Assembly: GCF_016695175.1 (NCBI RefSeq)
Contig: NZ_CP068023.1
Location: 2,495,501-2,559,500, forward strand
DNA length: 64,000 bases
Direction of reading: 5' to 3'
From: Pseudoalteromonas sp. GCY
GTDB lineage: Bacteria > Pseudomonadota > Gammaproteobacteria > Enterobacterales > Alteromonadaceae
Shown here: one piece after another, positions 37,563 to 46,109 of the stretch
Position numbering within the stretch: the first letter of the stretch is position 1
Layout: each line of letters starts with the position of its first letter
Program-made: the position numbers and the translations under genes
The notes under the pieces: model-generated
What the model was told of the DNA's origin: nothing
Databases searched by the model: none
What the model saw: the letters and a program-made list of their open reading frames with translations, nothing else

Positions 37563-38561
37563 TCAGTCACCCTGCGGAGATTTGAGTGGTGGGTTATTTT
37601 TCTTTTTCGGTAATAACGTTTTCCAAGCCAGCTTGAATGGCTTCAAGTAAATCGCGGTCAGTGAATCATGCCCTGCATCATATTGTCCAACTCCAATGGT
37701 GATTTTACCCGCGCTCGAGGCCTTAATAAGCGAGCCATATATACGATCCCAAATGGCTAGTGCTGAGCCTAAATTGGTATCAAAATGGATTGGATTGTCA
37801 CTGTGATGCACTTGGTGTTGTGCCGGACTAATAAACCAATTCTCTAGCCTATCACCCCAACTCAGCCAGATATGTGAATGCCTTAAATTGGCCCCAAAGA
37901 TATTAAATAAAAAGACAAACGCATTCGCACCAAGAATATCGTACATGCTCAAGCTACTACCAAATACGTAATACCCTACTCCAACCACAATTCCTTGGGT
38001 TAATGCCATACGACAGGCGTACAGGTAGCTTTCAACGGGATGTGAGCGATAAATGGTAAAGGGAGTTAGGACTTTTGCAGAATGGTGCACCTTGTGAAAC
38101 TCCCAAAAGAATGGGATTTTATGTAGCATCAAGTGCAGTAAGAACCGAGTGAGGTCATCGACTATAAATAAAAACAACGTAAATAGCCCAATCACCACCC
38201 ATTCTGGTGCTTCAAGATGTAACGCTGGACCAAAAAGCACTTCAAGCCCACCTGATAACCCCAACGCCACCGGTACCATAGTCAACACGATAGGTGTGAA
38301 CGTCGCTGCCTTTATTAAACGATTTGTGATCAATAAACAGTAATCGAGCTTGGCGCTTTTACACCACCACACTTGCTTAGGAAACAGGAACTTTAAAAAA
38401 CCTTTACCAGAGCGCGCTTTTTCTGTGGCGATATAAACAGGAACAGCCATCAAAATGGCACTAAACAAGTATGGCAAATACACTCTTTTATTGGCATCGA
38501 ACAAGTAGCCAGGGAGTTCAGTAATGCTTTGCCATAATTGCTCTAACATATTCATTTCCAT
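37563..38561 (-). CDS. sterol desaturase / fatty acid hydroxylase family membrane enzyme
   Basis: 332 residues. It carries the di-iron histidine clusters of the family: HLMLH, EFHKVHHSAK, and PAQHQVHHSDN, spread between hydrophobic helices (VWVIGLFTLF-type and YLFSAILMAVPVYI). These enzymes hydroxylate or desaturate lipid chains at the inner membrane using O2. The start is uncertain among ATG 38561, 38555 and 38549; GGAA lies best for 38549. It follows the TBDR on the same strand with only about 100 bp between, so it may belong to that operon; a strong hairpin lies in the gap. Confidence 0.88.
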   Translation of the reverse strand: MEMNMLEQLWQSITELPGYLFDANKRVYLPYLFSAILMAVPVYIATEKARSGKGFLKFLFPKQVWWCKSAKLDYCLLITNRLIKAATFTPIVLTMVPVALGLSGGLEVLFGPALHLEAPEWVVIGLFTLFLFIVDDLTRFLLHLMLHKIPFFWEFHKVHHSAKVLTPFTIYRSHPVESYLYACRMALTQGIVVGVGYYVFGSSLSMYDILGANAFVFLFNIFGANLRHSHIWLSWGDRLENWFISPAQHQVHHSDNPIHFDTNLGSALAIWDRIYGSLIKASSAGKITIGVGQYDAGHDSLTAIYLKPFKLAWKTLLPKKKNNPPLKSPQGD

Positions 38562-38629
38562 CAAAAAGAAATAATGAGTTCATATATCTTTGGAATAACT
38601 CCATGGGCCCACGACAGAAGCCATGAAGC

Positions 38630-38653
38630 TGCGGCTCTTATTTAAGAGCCGCA
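38630..38653. repeat. perfect hairpin between TBDR and hydroxylase genes
   Basis: TGCGGCTCTTA (38630-38640) pairs with TAAGAGCCGCA (38643-38653). There is no T-tract on either strand, so it may be a processing or stability element within an operon rather than a classical terminator. Confidence 0.6.
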
Positions 38654-38664
38654 TAGACAATCAA

Positions 38665-40872
38665 TTAAAACTGGTATTTATAACCTAAACTAAATTGTCT
38701 TGGTTTGCCTGGGCGCGCTCCATACGGGCGACGACTGACAATTTCTGCTTCGTCGAACAAGTTGTCGATTTTAGCATAGATTTGACCATACTGACCTAGC
38801 TCGTAACTTGCGGATACATCAACGATGGTTGTGTTTGGCACCTTTTCGCCTTCAAGTACAAGCTCAAAGTCGTCAGTGCTTCTGCCAGCAGCTTCGCTCA
38901 TCTCACTGATGTATTTGATGGCTACGTTAACTTTCCAGTCACTTGCTGCAAGGCCAATATTAAAAGTGGCTTGATGAGACGGTAAATAAGGAAGCTCATC
39001 ACCGTTTTTAATATAACCCCATTGTGCGAACGTTGTGGCACGCTCATTTTGGAATTCACCTTTAGTATAGGTGTAAGTCAGGCTGTAAGGGATATCCAGT
39101 TGAAGATTCAAAGGATAACGTTGTGCAAACTGCATTTCGAGACCGTAAACATCCACCTCACCGCCACTGAACTGCTGGTCTTGTTGGTCATTGACACCAC
39201 AGTTAGACTGACCACAGCTTTCGTTCAGATTCTCATAATCGTTGAAAAAGCTCACAATCTCAAACTGAGTCACACCATCATTAAAGCGCCCACCAAATTC
39301 GTAGTTAACACTCTTCTCAAGCTCTATATCAGGATCTTGTTGTGGTGAAGAAGGCACAAAACCTTGGTGCACACCGAATAAAAGACCGGCATCATCAGAA
39401 AGCTGATAGAAACCACTTAGGCTAGGTAGCCAAATACGGGTGGTTTTATCAATCCAAACATCGGCATCTTTATTATCTTGGTAAGACATGTCCATCAGCT
39501 CGCCACGAAGACCAAGGCCGAGTGTCAACGCATCAAGTTGTACTTTGTCTTCTAGATATACCGACCACGCTTTGGTATTTTCAGTATTCAGTGATGTAAA
39601 CTGCTTTGAACCCTCTAGCAACACAGGTGAACCACCTTCCATTGCATATGCTTGCTCAAAATGTTTGCGCTCAATTTCATCTTCATGGAAACGCACGCCA
39701 ACAGCAATATCATGGGTTAAGTTAAACAGACTAAAACTCGTATTGGCATCGACTTGAAGACCTTGAGAGAAATACTCACGGTCATTAGTCCCCATATTCA
39801 AAAAGATATTTGAACCTGCAACGACAGAGTCCCTTGCCCCTGTGATCACGCCGTACTCATTTGCAAAAGTCTCTGGGTTTGCCATGATTTTTGACAGTGA
39901 TGGTCCACTTTTGCTCCCCACACTATTGAGCTTAAGCCAAGCTCGCTCATAGTCATTACGGTACAGTCTTGTTGTAACGTTAAAGTCTTTGCCATCAAGC
40001 ACATGGGATAACATTACCTGAGTATGCTTGGTATCCATCTCTGCAGGCTGAGACGCTGCGTATCGACGATACGGGTTTTCAGCAAAATCTGCATCCGTTA
40101 AACCAAGGTAAGTTTCATCGGACAACTCGTCGGCATAGCTGAGTTTTAAGCCAAACGTATGGTTTAGTTCACCTTGAGAAAGTTTATAATTAAACTTGGC
40201 TAAGATATCGTTCTTCTCAAACCCCGTATCACCACCACCATCAAGCTCTTTAAAACCATCGGCTTGTAGATTTACCGCTTCGAATAAGAAGCCAACATTA
40301 TTTACTACTGAACCATAGTAACCGTGTGCTTTGGAATAACCATCGCTGCCAGCCGCAACATCGATACCGCCTTCTGTAAATTCTGGAACTTGGCGAGTTA
40401 CTAAGTTAAGCGCACCAGCAACTGTTTGCGGACCATGCTTGATAGCCGCAGGTCCTTTAAACACCTCAACCGCAGTCATACGAGTCGTAACCGGAAAATA
40501 ATAAGCAGCCGGCGCAGAATAAGGTGCGGGGCCAATGAGCACACCGTCTTCCATTATGGTGATTTTTTTGCTTCGCTCAGGTGTTACACCACGAAAGCCA
40601 ATGTTTGGTCGCAGGCCATAACCATCTTCTTCACGAATATTAACGCCAGGCACATTGGAAAGAATACGGTGAATATCATCATATTCGTATTCTGCCAACT
40701 GCGCTTCTGACAACAAAGTTGCAGAGCCGGCTTCTTTTCGCAATTTATCGTGGTGGCTGATAATAGAGATATGCTCAATATCTTGATTGTCATCCGCAGC
40801 TTGCGCTTGCGGTAGTGCAAAAATTACCGCTACCGCTAATAAAGATTTCTTCATGTTCATGCGCTTAGTCAT
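38665..40872 (-). CDS. TonB-dependent receptor of the imelysin/DUF4856 module
   Basis: 735 residues. A signal peptide (MKKSLLAVAVIFALPQAQA, preceded by TKRMN), TonB-box region IEHISIIS, plug with DDIHRILSNVPGVNIREEDG, PNIGFRGVTPERSKKITIMEDGV-type FecA-like segment and VEVFKGPAAIKHGPQTVAGALN, then a barrel ending FSLGYKYQF. The plug pattern resembles FecA-type ferric/metal receptors. ATG 40872 overlaps the imelysin gene by eight bases and follows AGGTGAC, so translation is coupled. The ligand is inferred to be iron or another metal because of the imelysin neighbour. Confidence 0.9.
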   Translation of the reverse strand: MTKRMNMKKSLLAVAVIFALPQAQAADDNQDIEHISIISHHDKLRKEAGSATLLSEAQLAEYEYDDIHRILSNVPGVNIREEDGYGLRPNIGFRGVTPERSKKITIMEDGVLIGPAPYSAPAAYYFPVTTRMTAVEVFKGPAAIKHGPQTVAGALNLVTRQVPEFTEGGIDVAAGSDGYSKAHGYYGSVVNNVGFLFEAVNLQADGFKELDGGGDTGFEKNDILAKFNYKLSQGELNHTFGLKLSYADELSDETYLGLTDADFAENPYRRYAASQPAEMDTKHTQVMLSHVLDGKDFNVTTRLYRNDYERAWLKLNSVGSKSGPSLSKIMANPETFANEYGVITGARDSVVAGSNIFLNMGTNDREYFSQGLQVDANTSFSLFNLTHDIAVGVRFHEDEIERKHFEQAYAMEGGSPVLLEGSKQFTSLNTENTKAWSVYLEDKVQLDALTLGLGLRGELMDMSYQDNKDADVWIDKTTRIWLPSLSGFYQLSDDAGLLFGVHQGFVPSSPQQDPDIELEKSVNYEFGGRFNDGVTQFEIVSFFNDYENLNESCGQSNCGVNDQQDQQFSGGEVDVYGLEMQFAQRYPLNLQLDIPYSLTYTYTKGEFQNERATTFAQWGYIKNGDELPYLPSHQATFNIGLAASDWKVNVAIKYISEMSEAAGRSTDDFELVLEGEKVPNTTIVDVSASYELGQYGQIYAKIDNLFDEAEIVSRRPYGARPGKPRQFSLGYKYQF

Positions 40873-42133
40873 TGTCACCTGCCGAAGTTTGTGGAAGTTC
40901 TAGGGCGAGCTTTTCGATAAACTCGGTCTTTAAATCATCCGTCACTTTTTTAACGTCTGTATGCGTTTGCGTCACTTGCTCTGTAGAACCTGCAAGCTCA
41001 GCTTTAAGGCTCGCATTCATCGCAAGCAGTGTAGCTTCTGCATCCGCTAGCCCTGCAAGCATGCGCTCTTTTACATCACTACCATTCTCAGCATCTAAAA
41101 AGTCGTCAAAGCCCAATGTATTCTCAGCATCTTGGCCATTACCAGTGAAGATGTTTCTAAATGCTCTGATGTTAGCAAGTAAATTCTCTTTAGAATGTTC
41201 TGCAATTGGCGACTCCACCGCTTCAGGGCAAGCCTCTAAACCACACGCATTCGGAAAACCTAGGCCTAACGGCGTCGCTATTTTGCCGTCTTTTAGCTCT
41301 TCGGTCATGTAAAATAACGCCTTTGATATTTCATTAAGCGCTAAGTGGGGCGTGTCAAACGGCGAGCCTGGTTGTCCTGCATTAACAAGTTTAGCTGCGT
41401 AGCCATTTTCTCCAGTCCATTGAGACAAGAGTATATTGCTCTGTGCTTCAATGTCTTTAGCCACTTCCGTCGCAAACTCACAACGCGCAATCACTCTTTC
41501 CTGAGTTGAACGGCTATTCCATGGTGCCAAAGCATCATTCACTGACGAGCAGTTATGGTCAAGATTGCTATTGAATAGAAGGTGCTCTAAGGCAGTTAAA
41601 CCTTTGCGGTTTGCTGTACGCTCAGAGATATTATAAGGATTACTAGCATTACCATTAATAACGCCATCTTCAAAATACACTACATCCAAGTCGATATCAC
41701 ATAAAGAGCCTGTAGCGGGCCAAACATAAATGTTATTTTTAAGCTCTTTACTATTGGCAGTAAGTGGACCCATTTGCATCAATTCAACATACTGCCACCC
41801 AACCATAGCGCTGCGCCAGCTTTGTTGAGCACTCAGCCTTAACGCGGCGGTATTTTCTGCCAGTGCTTTTTCAGCACTACAATAACTCGTAACTTCAAGT
41901 TGTTGTGTTACAGCGAGTTCATTGAATTGCTCAATGGCAGGGGTAAGCACATTATTCACTAGGTTACTTACCAAGGCTGCTTCATCAAATTGCGTGGGTA
42001 AAGTTGGGTTATCCGTTCCCGAGTTATTATCCTTCACTCCAGGTCCTTGGCTGCTTGAAGTACTTTCACCACAACCCGACAATACCAAAGCCACAGCGAC
42101 GGCAGCAGCACTTAAACGTTTAGATACTCTCAT
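40865..42133 (-). CDS. imelysin-family lipoprotein
   Basis: 422 residues. The lipobox LVLSGC at residues 17-22 and a Ser/Gly/Asn linker precede the all-helical imelysin domain. W-x-x-A (QQSWRSAMVGWQYVELMQMGP) and the central RKGLTALEHLLFN correspond to the family core. The canonical GxHxxE metal motif is changed here to GLTALE, with Thr in the His position. Imelysin proteins are periplasmic or surface-exposed and linked to iron uptake; function of this subtype is inferred. It is coupled to the downstream TBDR. Confidence 0.88.
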   Translation of the reverse strand: MRVSKRLSAAAVAVALVLSGCGESTSSSQGPGVKDNNSGTDNPTLPTQFDEAALVSNLVNNVLTPAIEQFNELAVTQQLEVTSYCSAEKALAENTAALRLSAQQSWRSAMVGWQYVELMQMGPLTANSKELKNNIYVWPATGSLCDIDLDVVYFEDGVINGNASNPYNISERTANRKGLTALEHLLFNSNLDHNCSSVNDALAPWNSRSTQERVIARCEFATEVAKDIEAQSNILLSQWTGENGYAAKLVNAGQPGSPFDTPHLALNEISKALFYMTEELKDGKIATPLGLGFPNACGLEACPEAVESPIAEHSKENLLANIRAFRNIFTGNGQDAENTLGFDDFLDAENGSDVKERMLAGLADAEATLLAMNASLKAELAGSTEQVTQTHTDVKKVTDDLKTEFIEKLALELPQTSAGDND

Positions 42134-42160
42134 TTGTATTCTCTATTATCTATATACAAC

Positions 42161-42192
42161 AAAAGGTTAGCGGAATTAACGGCTAACCTTTT
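42161..42192 (-). terminator. intra-operon hairpin after the DUF4856 gene
   Basis: AAAAGGTTAGC (42161-42171) pairs with GCTAACCTTTT (42182-42192); on the minus strand it is followed by GTTGTATATAG. A partial terminator would make DUF4856 mRNA more abundant than the imelysin-TBDR part. Confidence 0.65.
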
Positions 42193-42215
42193 AACGTTAT
42201 AAACGAAAATTTAGA

Positions 42216-44042
42216 TTACCAGTTGGCAACATTCTCAGCATCGAAATCATATGCAGTTGCAATGATTTCTCGCGCTTCCAATAAAGCAGTCTTGTAAGCT
42301 TCCACTTTATCTGCCGCGAATTCAGGCTTATCACCCATCAATTCATGGATTTTAACAAAATCTGCATCTGTGACAGGAGAAAACGGATTAAACTGGAAGT
42401 TTAATGCGAAGCCTTTCATTTCAGACCAGTGCTTTGCTACTGCATAGAATTGATCGGCATCAAAATCACCTGATGCGATATCGTCTAAATCACCATCATC
42501 ATTTGAGATTGTATCATTGATATAATGCACAACGGTTGCAGCGATCGACTTTTCCCATGCTAACAACGCTTGATTACGCAATGCTTCTAAGCGTGCTTTG
42601 TCTTCGTCTGACCACTGCGCAACGTCATTACCAACATTCGCATTGATAAGTTTACGTGCTTCAATAAATGCCAACTGGGCTTGGGCAGTTAAGTCCGTTG
42701 GATTCGCATTAGATTTAGTACCACGGTCACGTTTTGCTGCATTAGTTGAGTTACCAAAGTTAAACTCTGACAGTAAATCAATTTTCCCGTCTTTATTTAA
42801 GTCATGATAACCACTGGCATAAGCTTCGCGGCCACCTTTTGCAGATAGTTCATCATCTGAATAATCTAAGTAGTCTATCGCGGCACCAAAATAACCATAG
42901 CCTTCGTCAAACTTGTGCTCGAGCTCTGTATAACTTTTACCTTCAGCTAGCGCAGAGTTGTCTGCCGATTTTGCTCCGATAAGTAAATCATCAAGGTAAT
43001 CATCCGCAGCCTGAGACAGCGATACGGCACCATTTAGATGTTTTTGCACCAATTGAGCCAAATCTAAGCCTTCAGGTGTAACATACAATTTATTCAACGT
43101 TACTGCTGTACCATTATGCTCTGCTTTGATAGCCGAACCATTTTCAAATTGGGTAAGCTGGGCTTTTAATAAGTCTAAATAATGTAAAACTAGGCCTTCA
43201 GGTGTTTTTGACTGTGTACCAAAATCAGTCCAACCAATCATGACCCCATCCTCTTCCCATGCTTTATGCATATAAGAAGTGTCACGCCCGGCTATTTTAC
43301 CACCTTCGCCAGCGACGTTTTTAAGCGAGCTTGAAATATCTCCTAACGTGGTTTGTGTAGCGTTTGCCGCAACAGCGAAATCTAGAGGTTCATCCAACAC
43401 CACTGTATCTGTCGGCATCAAGAACATTTTGATCTCTGCGATTGCTGCTTCAGCTGTTTTTTGGCCAGAGGCGTTACCCACAGTTTCATTATTAAGCTTA
43501 CCCATTAAGCTTTTGATATGAACCATAGCCGCGTGACGTGCGATTTGGCCAGAATAAGACACTGAAGATTCGCCTTGGGCGTTCTTAAAGTCATAGCGGT
43601 TTACACCCGCTTTGTTTTCTTCAGCAATTTGCTGAACAGCAATTTCAGCTTCAACTTCTGTTTTTTCGCCTTTGCTGTCAGTTGCAGTAATAGTTACCGA
43701 TACTTTACCGCCTTCAACCTGTTCAAAGTTTAGTGCGTTTGCGGCTTTGAGCTTAACCGCACCGTCAACGATTTCAAAACGGTTGTCAGAGATGGTTAGT
43801 GTCAGTGCACTTACTTCATCGCTATCGTCAGAAAAAGAGATATTTGCAACCGCAGCACCTAGCGTATCTTCAGATACTGATGCACTGTCTACGGTAATAG
43901 TAGGTGCAGCATTGGTGGCTGGAGGTGGTGTTGTGTTGTTATCATCGTTGTCATTTGAGTTGCTGCTAGAGCCACCACATGCGGTGAGGCCTAAAGTTGC
44001 AGCGAGAATAGCAGTCGTTAACAGAGACTTTTTAAGTGCCAT
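42216..44042 (-). CDS. DUF4856 lipoprotein with N-terminal cadherin-like domain
   Basis: 608 residues. Lipobox LGLTAC (Cys22) followed by an acidic Ser/Asn/Asp linker; a cadherin-like segment at about 45-140 (SVSEDTLGAAVANISFSDDS); and a DUF4856 domain from about 155, starting YDFKNAQGESSVSYSGQIAR, to the C-terminus, including WSEMKGFALNFQFNPF. ATG 44042 follows AAGGAAC. DUF4856 proteins are usually found beside imelysin and TonB receptors, as here. The function is not known; a surface-exposed metal- or ligand-capturing role is inferred. Confidence 0.87.
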   Translation of the reverse strand: MALKKSLLTTAILAATLGLTACGGSSSNSNDNDDNNTTPPPATNAAPTITVDSASVSEDTLGAAVANISFSDDSDEVSALTLTISDNRFEIVDGAVKLKAANALNFEQVEGGKVSVTITATDSKGEKTEVEAEIAVQQIAEENKAGVNRYDFKNAQGESSVSYSGQIARHAAMVHIKSLMGKLNNETVGNASGQKTAEAAIAEIKMFLMPTDTVVLDEPLDFAVAANATQTTLGDISSSLKNVAGEGGKIAGRDTSYMHKAWEEDGVMIGWTDFGTQSKTPEGLVLHYLDLLKAQLTQFENGSAIKAEHNGTAVTLNKLYVTPEGLDLAQLVQKHLNGAVSLSQAADDYLDDLLIGAKSADNSALAEGKSYTELEHKFDEGYGYFGAAIDYLDYSDDELSAKGGREAYASGYHDLNKDGKIDLLSEFNFGNSTNAAKRDRGTKSNANPTDLTAQAQLAFIEARKLINANVGNDVAQWSDEDKARLEALRNQALLAWEKSIAATVVHYINDTISNDDGDLDDIASGDFDADQFYAVAKHWSEMKGFALNFQFNPFSPVTDADFVKIHELMGDKPEFAADKVEAYKTALLEAREIIATAYDFDAENVANW

Positions 44043-44114
44043 TGAATTGTTCCTTTGAGACTAATTATGTTTATATTTTCATAACTAGGCGTAAAGTATA
44101 CACACACCTAAATA

Positions 44115-44132
44115 GCAATCAATATTATTTGC
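44115..44132. promoter_or_regulatory. imperfect palindrome upstream of the DUF4856-imelysin-TBDR operon
   Basis: GCAATCAATATTATTTGC, 14 of 18 positions symmetric, 73 bp before the DUF4856 start. The size, AT content and context fit a Fur-type box, but the match to the enteric consensus is only partial. Confidence 0.35.
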
Positions 44133-44227
44133 ATTGTATAAATAACAATTTTTTTAAAAATGCTACGTAACAGCTAACTACTCTGGCGCTATCACTCGTC
44201 AAAAAGAATATGGATACTCCCTATAAA

Positions 44228-44267
44228 ACAAAAGGATAACTCCATAAAGATGGCGTTATCCTTTTGT
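44228..44267 (-). terminator. intrinsic terminator after the orphan response regulator
   Basis: ACAAAAGGATAAC (44228-44240) pairs perfectly with GTTATCCTTTTGT (44255-44267). On the minus strand the stem ends in CCTTTTGTTTTATAG. Confidence 0.88.
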
Positions 44268-44351
44268 GTCAGAAACCTGTTTCACAAATTTCTCCGAATT
44301 GAGCATTCGAAAAATTCGAAGTATCTTTGCGTTAAATCAAATTGTTACTTT

Positions 44352-45047
44352 TTAGTTCCAAACGTCGGTAACAAATAAGTAACCCTGACGCCAAATCGTT
44401 TTGATCTTCTCTGGACGACTCGGATTATCGTGTAGCTTTTTACGCAAGCGAGAGATCCGGACGTCTATTGTTCGCGTATCTGGGCGATAGTATTTGCCAA
44501 GGATCTGCTCGTATACAAAGTCACGTTTCACTACTTTGCCGCCATTGCTCGCAAGTAACCATAGCAACTCAAACTCATGGGTTGTGAGGTCAATGCGCTC
44601 CTGCCCATAACTCACGCGCCTAGTGTTTTTGTCGATATGCAGTTGGCCAAAGGTTAATTGCTCTGGCTCATCGTCAAACTGCGAGTTTGCAGCTTGCCTT
44701 CTTAAAACTGCATCGAGTCGAGCTCGCCATAATCTAGGCTTTGCATCTTTAGAAATAACTTCGTCAGCACCGAGCTCTAAAAACAGGCTGTGAACATCCT
44801 CGTCATCGCTGTCAAGACTGACGATCACGGGAGCTTTGAATCTTTGTCTAAATTGGCTGATTGAATCGCAGGTTGGTACGGATGCGATAGCTTGATCAAG
44901 CACGATACCGTTAATAGATTTCCCTGAAAAACCGTTCAATTGACCTAATTCCCTCAACAACTCAACAGTATAGCCTTGCTCTTCAAGCATTTTTTGTTGT
45001 GATGTCAATATATTGTTATTGCTTTGTGCAACCAAGATAGTGGACAC
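44352..45047 (-). CDS. orphan OmpR-like regulator with degenerate receiver
   Basis: 231 residues. The winged-helix half is normal (DLTTHEFELLWLLASNGGKVV, RTIDVRISRLRKKL, ending IWRQGYLFVTDVWN) and resembles the RstA-like regulator at 30222. The receiver half has lost the acidic pair (VAQSNN where VEDD is expected), although an Asp remains in GIVLDQAI and a Lys in VISKDAKP. Normal phosphorylation is therefore doubtful. There is no kinase nearby. The start is GTG 45047 behind GAGGTG. It may act phosphorylation-independently; targets unknown. Confidence 0.87.
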   Translation of the reverse strand: MSTILVAQSNNNILTSQQKMLEEQGYTVELLRELGQLNGFSGKSINGIVLDQAIASVPTCDSISQFRQRFKAPVIVSLDSDDEDVHSLFLELGADEVISKDAKPRLWRARLDAVLRRQAANSQFDDEPEQLTFGQLHIDKNTRRVSYGQERIDLTTHEFELLWLLASNGGKVVKRDFVYEQILGKYYRPDTRTIDVRISRLRKKLHDNPSRPEKIKTIWRQGYLFVTDVWN

Positions 45048-45110
45048 GGACGCACCTCATTCATTCAACATGGATGAACACAGTGTAGTCACGCAACCTG
45101 AATGGATGCT

Positions 45111-46004
45111 TTACAGCGTAAATAATCCTTTTGCCGTATCCCAAAGTGCTTTAACAACTGGGTCATATAACCGTTTATTCTTAGTTACAAGTCCAATTTC
45201 AATTTCATCCGATCTAAGCTGTAAAAGCTGAACTTGATTCTTAAATGGACTTTGACTAATTACTATCTCGGGGACACACGCAATACCAAACCCTAAGCTC
45301 GCGAGCGCAACCATAGCTTCATGACCCGAAACATGCGCATAAACTTTAGGAACAAAATTGTGTTTTTTGCAAAAGTTATCAATTCGATCTTTTAACACAC
45401 CTTGCTCTGGCATAATAAAAGACAGCCTCTGCCACGGCATTTCACTATGACTATATTCATCAATAATAGACTTAAGCGGACAGTCCATCGTTGGGCCAAT
45501 AAACACCAATCTCGAACGGCCGATTGGCAAGTACTCTATACCGTTCGGTAGATGTTTTGGCTTCACTGCTACCGCGACATCTTCCTTACCACTGGCAACT
45601 TCTGCTATTGAATGCGCGGGGTCGCCGGTAATAAGATTTAACTCTACTTGCGGGTACAAATGGCGAAACTTGGAAAAAAGATCATAAATAAAACTGTACG
45701 TCGCAGTCACTGAACAAAATAAACTCAGCTCACCGGTCAAAGGCTTATCATCGTCAACGCATTCGCTCTTAAACTGCCGCCAGCTTGCCAACGTCGCTTG
45801 CGCGTAATGAACAAACGCTTTGCCTTGCTGAGTCAGCTCAACGGTGCGATTATCTCGTAGGAATAAAGGTGCGCCGACTTCCTCTTCTAACTGTTTGATT
45901 TGACGACTTAATGTCGGAGGACTTACAAAACAGCGTTCACTCGCCCGAGAAAAATGTAGTGTATCTGCAAGTGCCAAAAAATATTTTAGTTGTTTGTGAT
46001 TCAT
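45111..46004 (-). CDS. ilvY: LysR-type activator of ilvC
   Basis: 297 residues, identical in length to E. coli IlvY. HTH: LKYFLALADTLHFSRASERC, then FVSPPTLSRQIKQLEEEVGAPLFLRD; effector domain follows. It is divergent from ilvC with a 105-bp spacer that contains a palindromic TTTCACCTTTTGAAA next to the ilvY start. In E. coli IlvY activates ilvC in response to acetolactate or acetohydroxybutyrate; the same role is inferred here. Confidence 0.95.
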   Translation of the reverse strand: MNHKQLKYFLALADTLHFSRASERCFVSPPTLSRQIKQLEEEVGAPLFLRDNRTVELTQQGKAFVHYAQATLASWRQFKSECVDDDKPLTGELSLFCSVTATYSFIYDLFSKFRHLYPQVELNLITGDPAHSIAEVASGKEDVAVAVKPKHLPNGIEYLPIGRSRLVFIGPTMDCPLKSIIDEYSHSEMPWQRLSFIMPEQGVLKDRIDNFCKKHNFVPKVYAHVSGHEAMVALASLGFGIACVPEIVISQSPFKNQVQLLQLRSDEIEIGLVTKNKRLYDPVVKALWDTAKGLFTL

Positions 46005-46008
46005 AGTA

Positions 46009-46023
46009 TTTCACCTTTTGAAA
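46009..46023. promoter_or_regulatory. candidate IlvY operator
   Basis: TTTCACCTTTTGAAA: TTTCA/TGAAA inverted repeat with a 5-bp centre, immediately upstream of the ilvY start, in the divergent region with ilvC. Confidence 0.5.
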
Positions 46024-46109
46024 CACTATAGTTCAAATATATCATTTTACGCAATCAAAAGTTCGCCCTACTCTGACTTCAATCTATTTCTACAGAATCA
46101 GGAAATATC

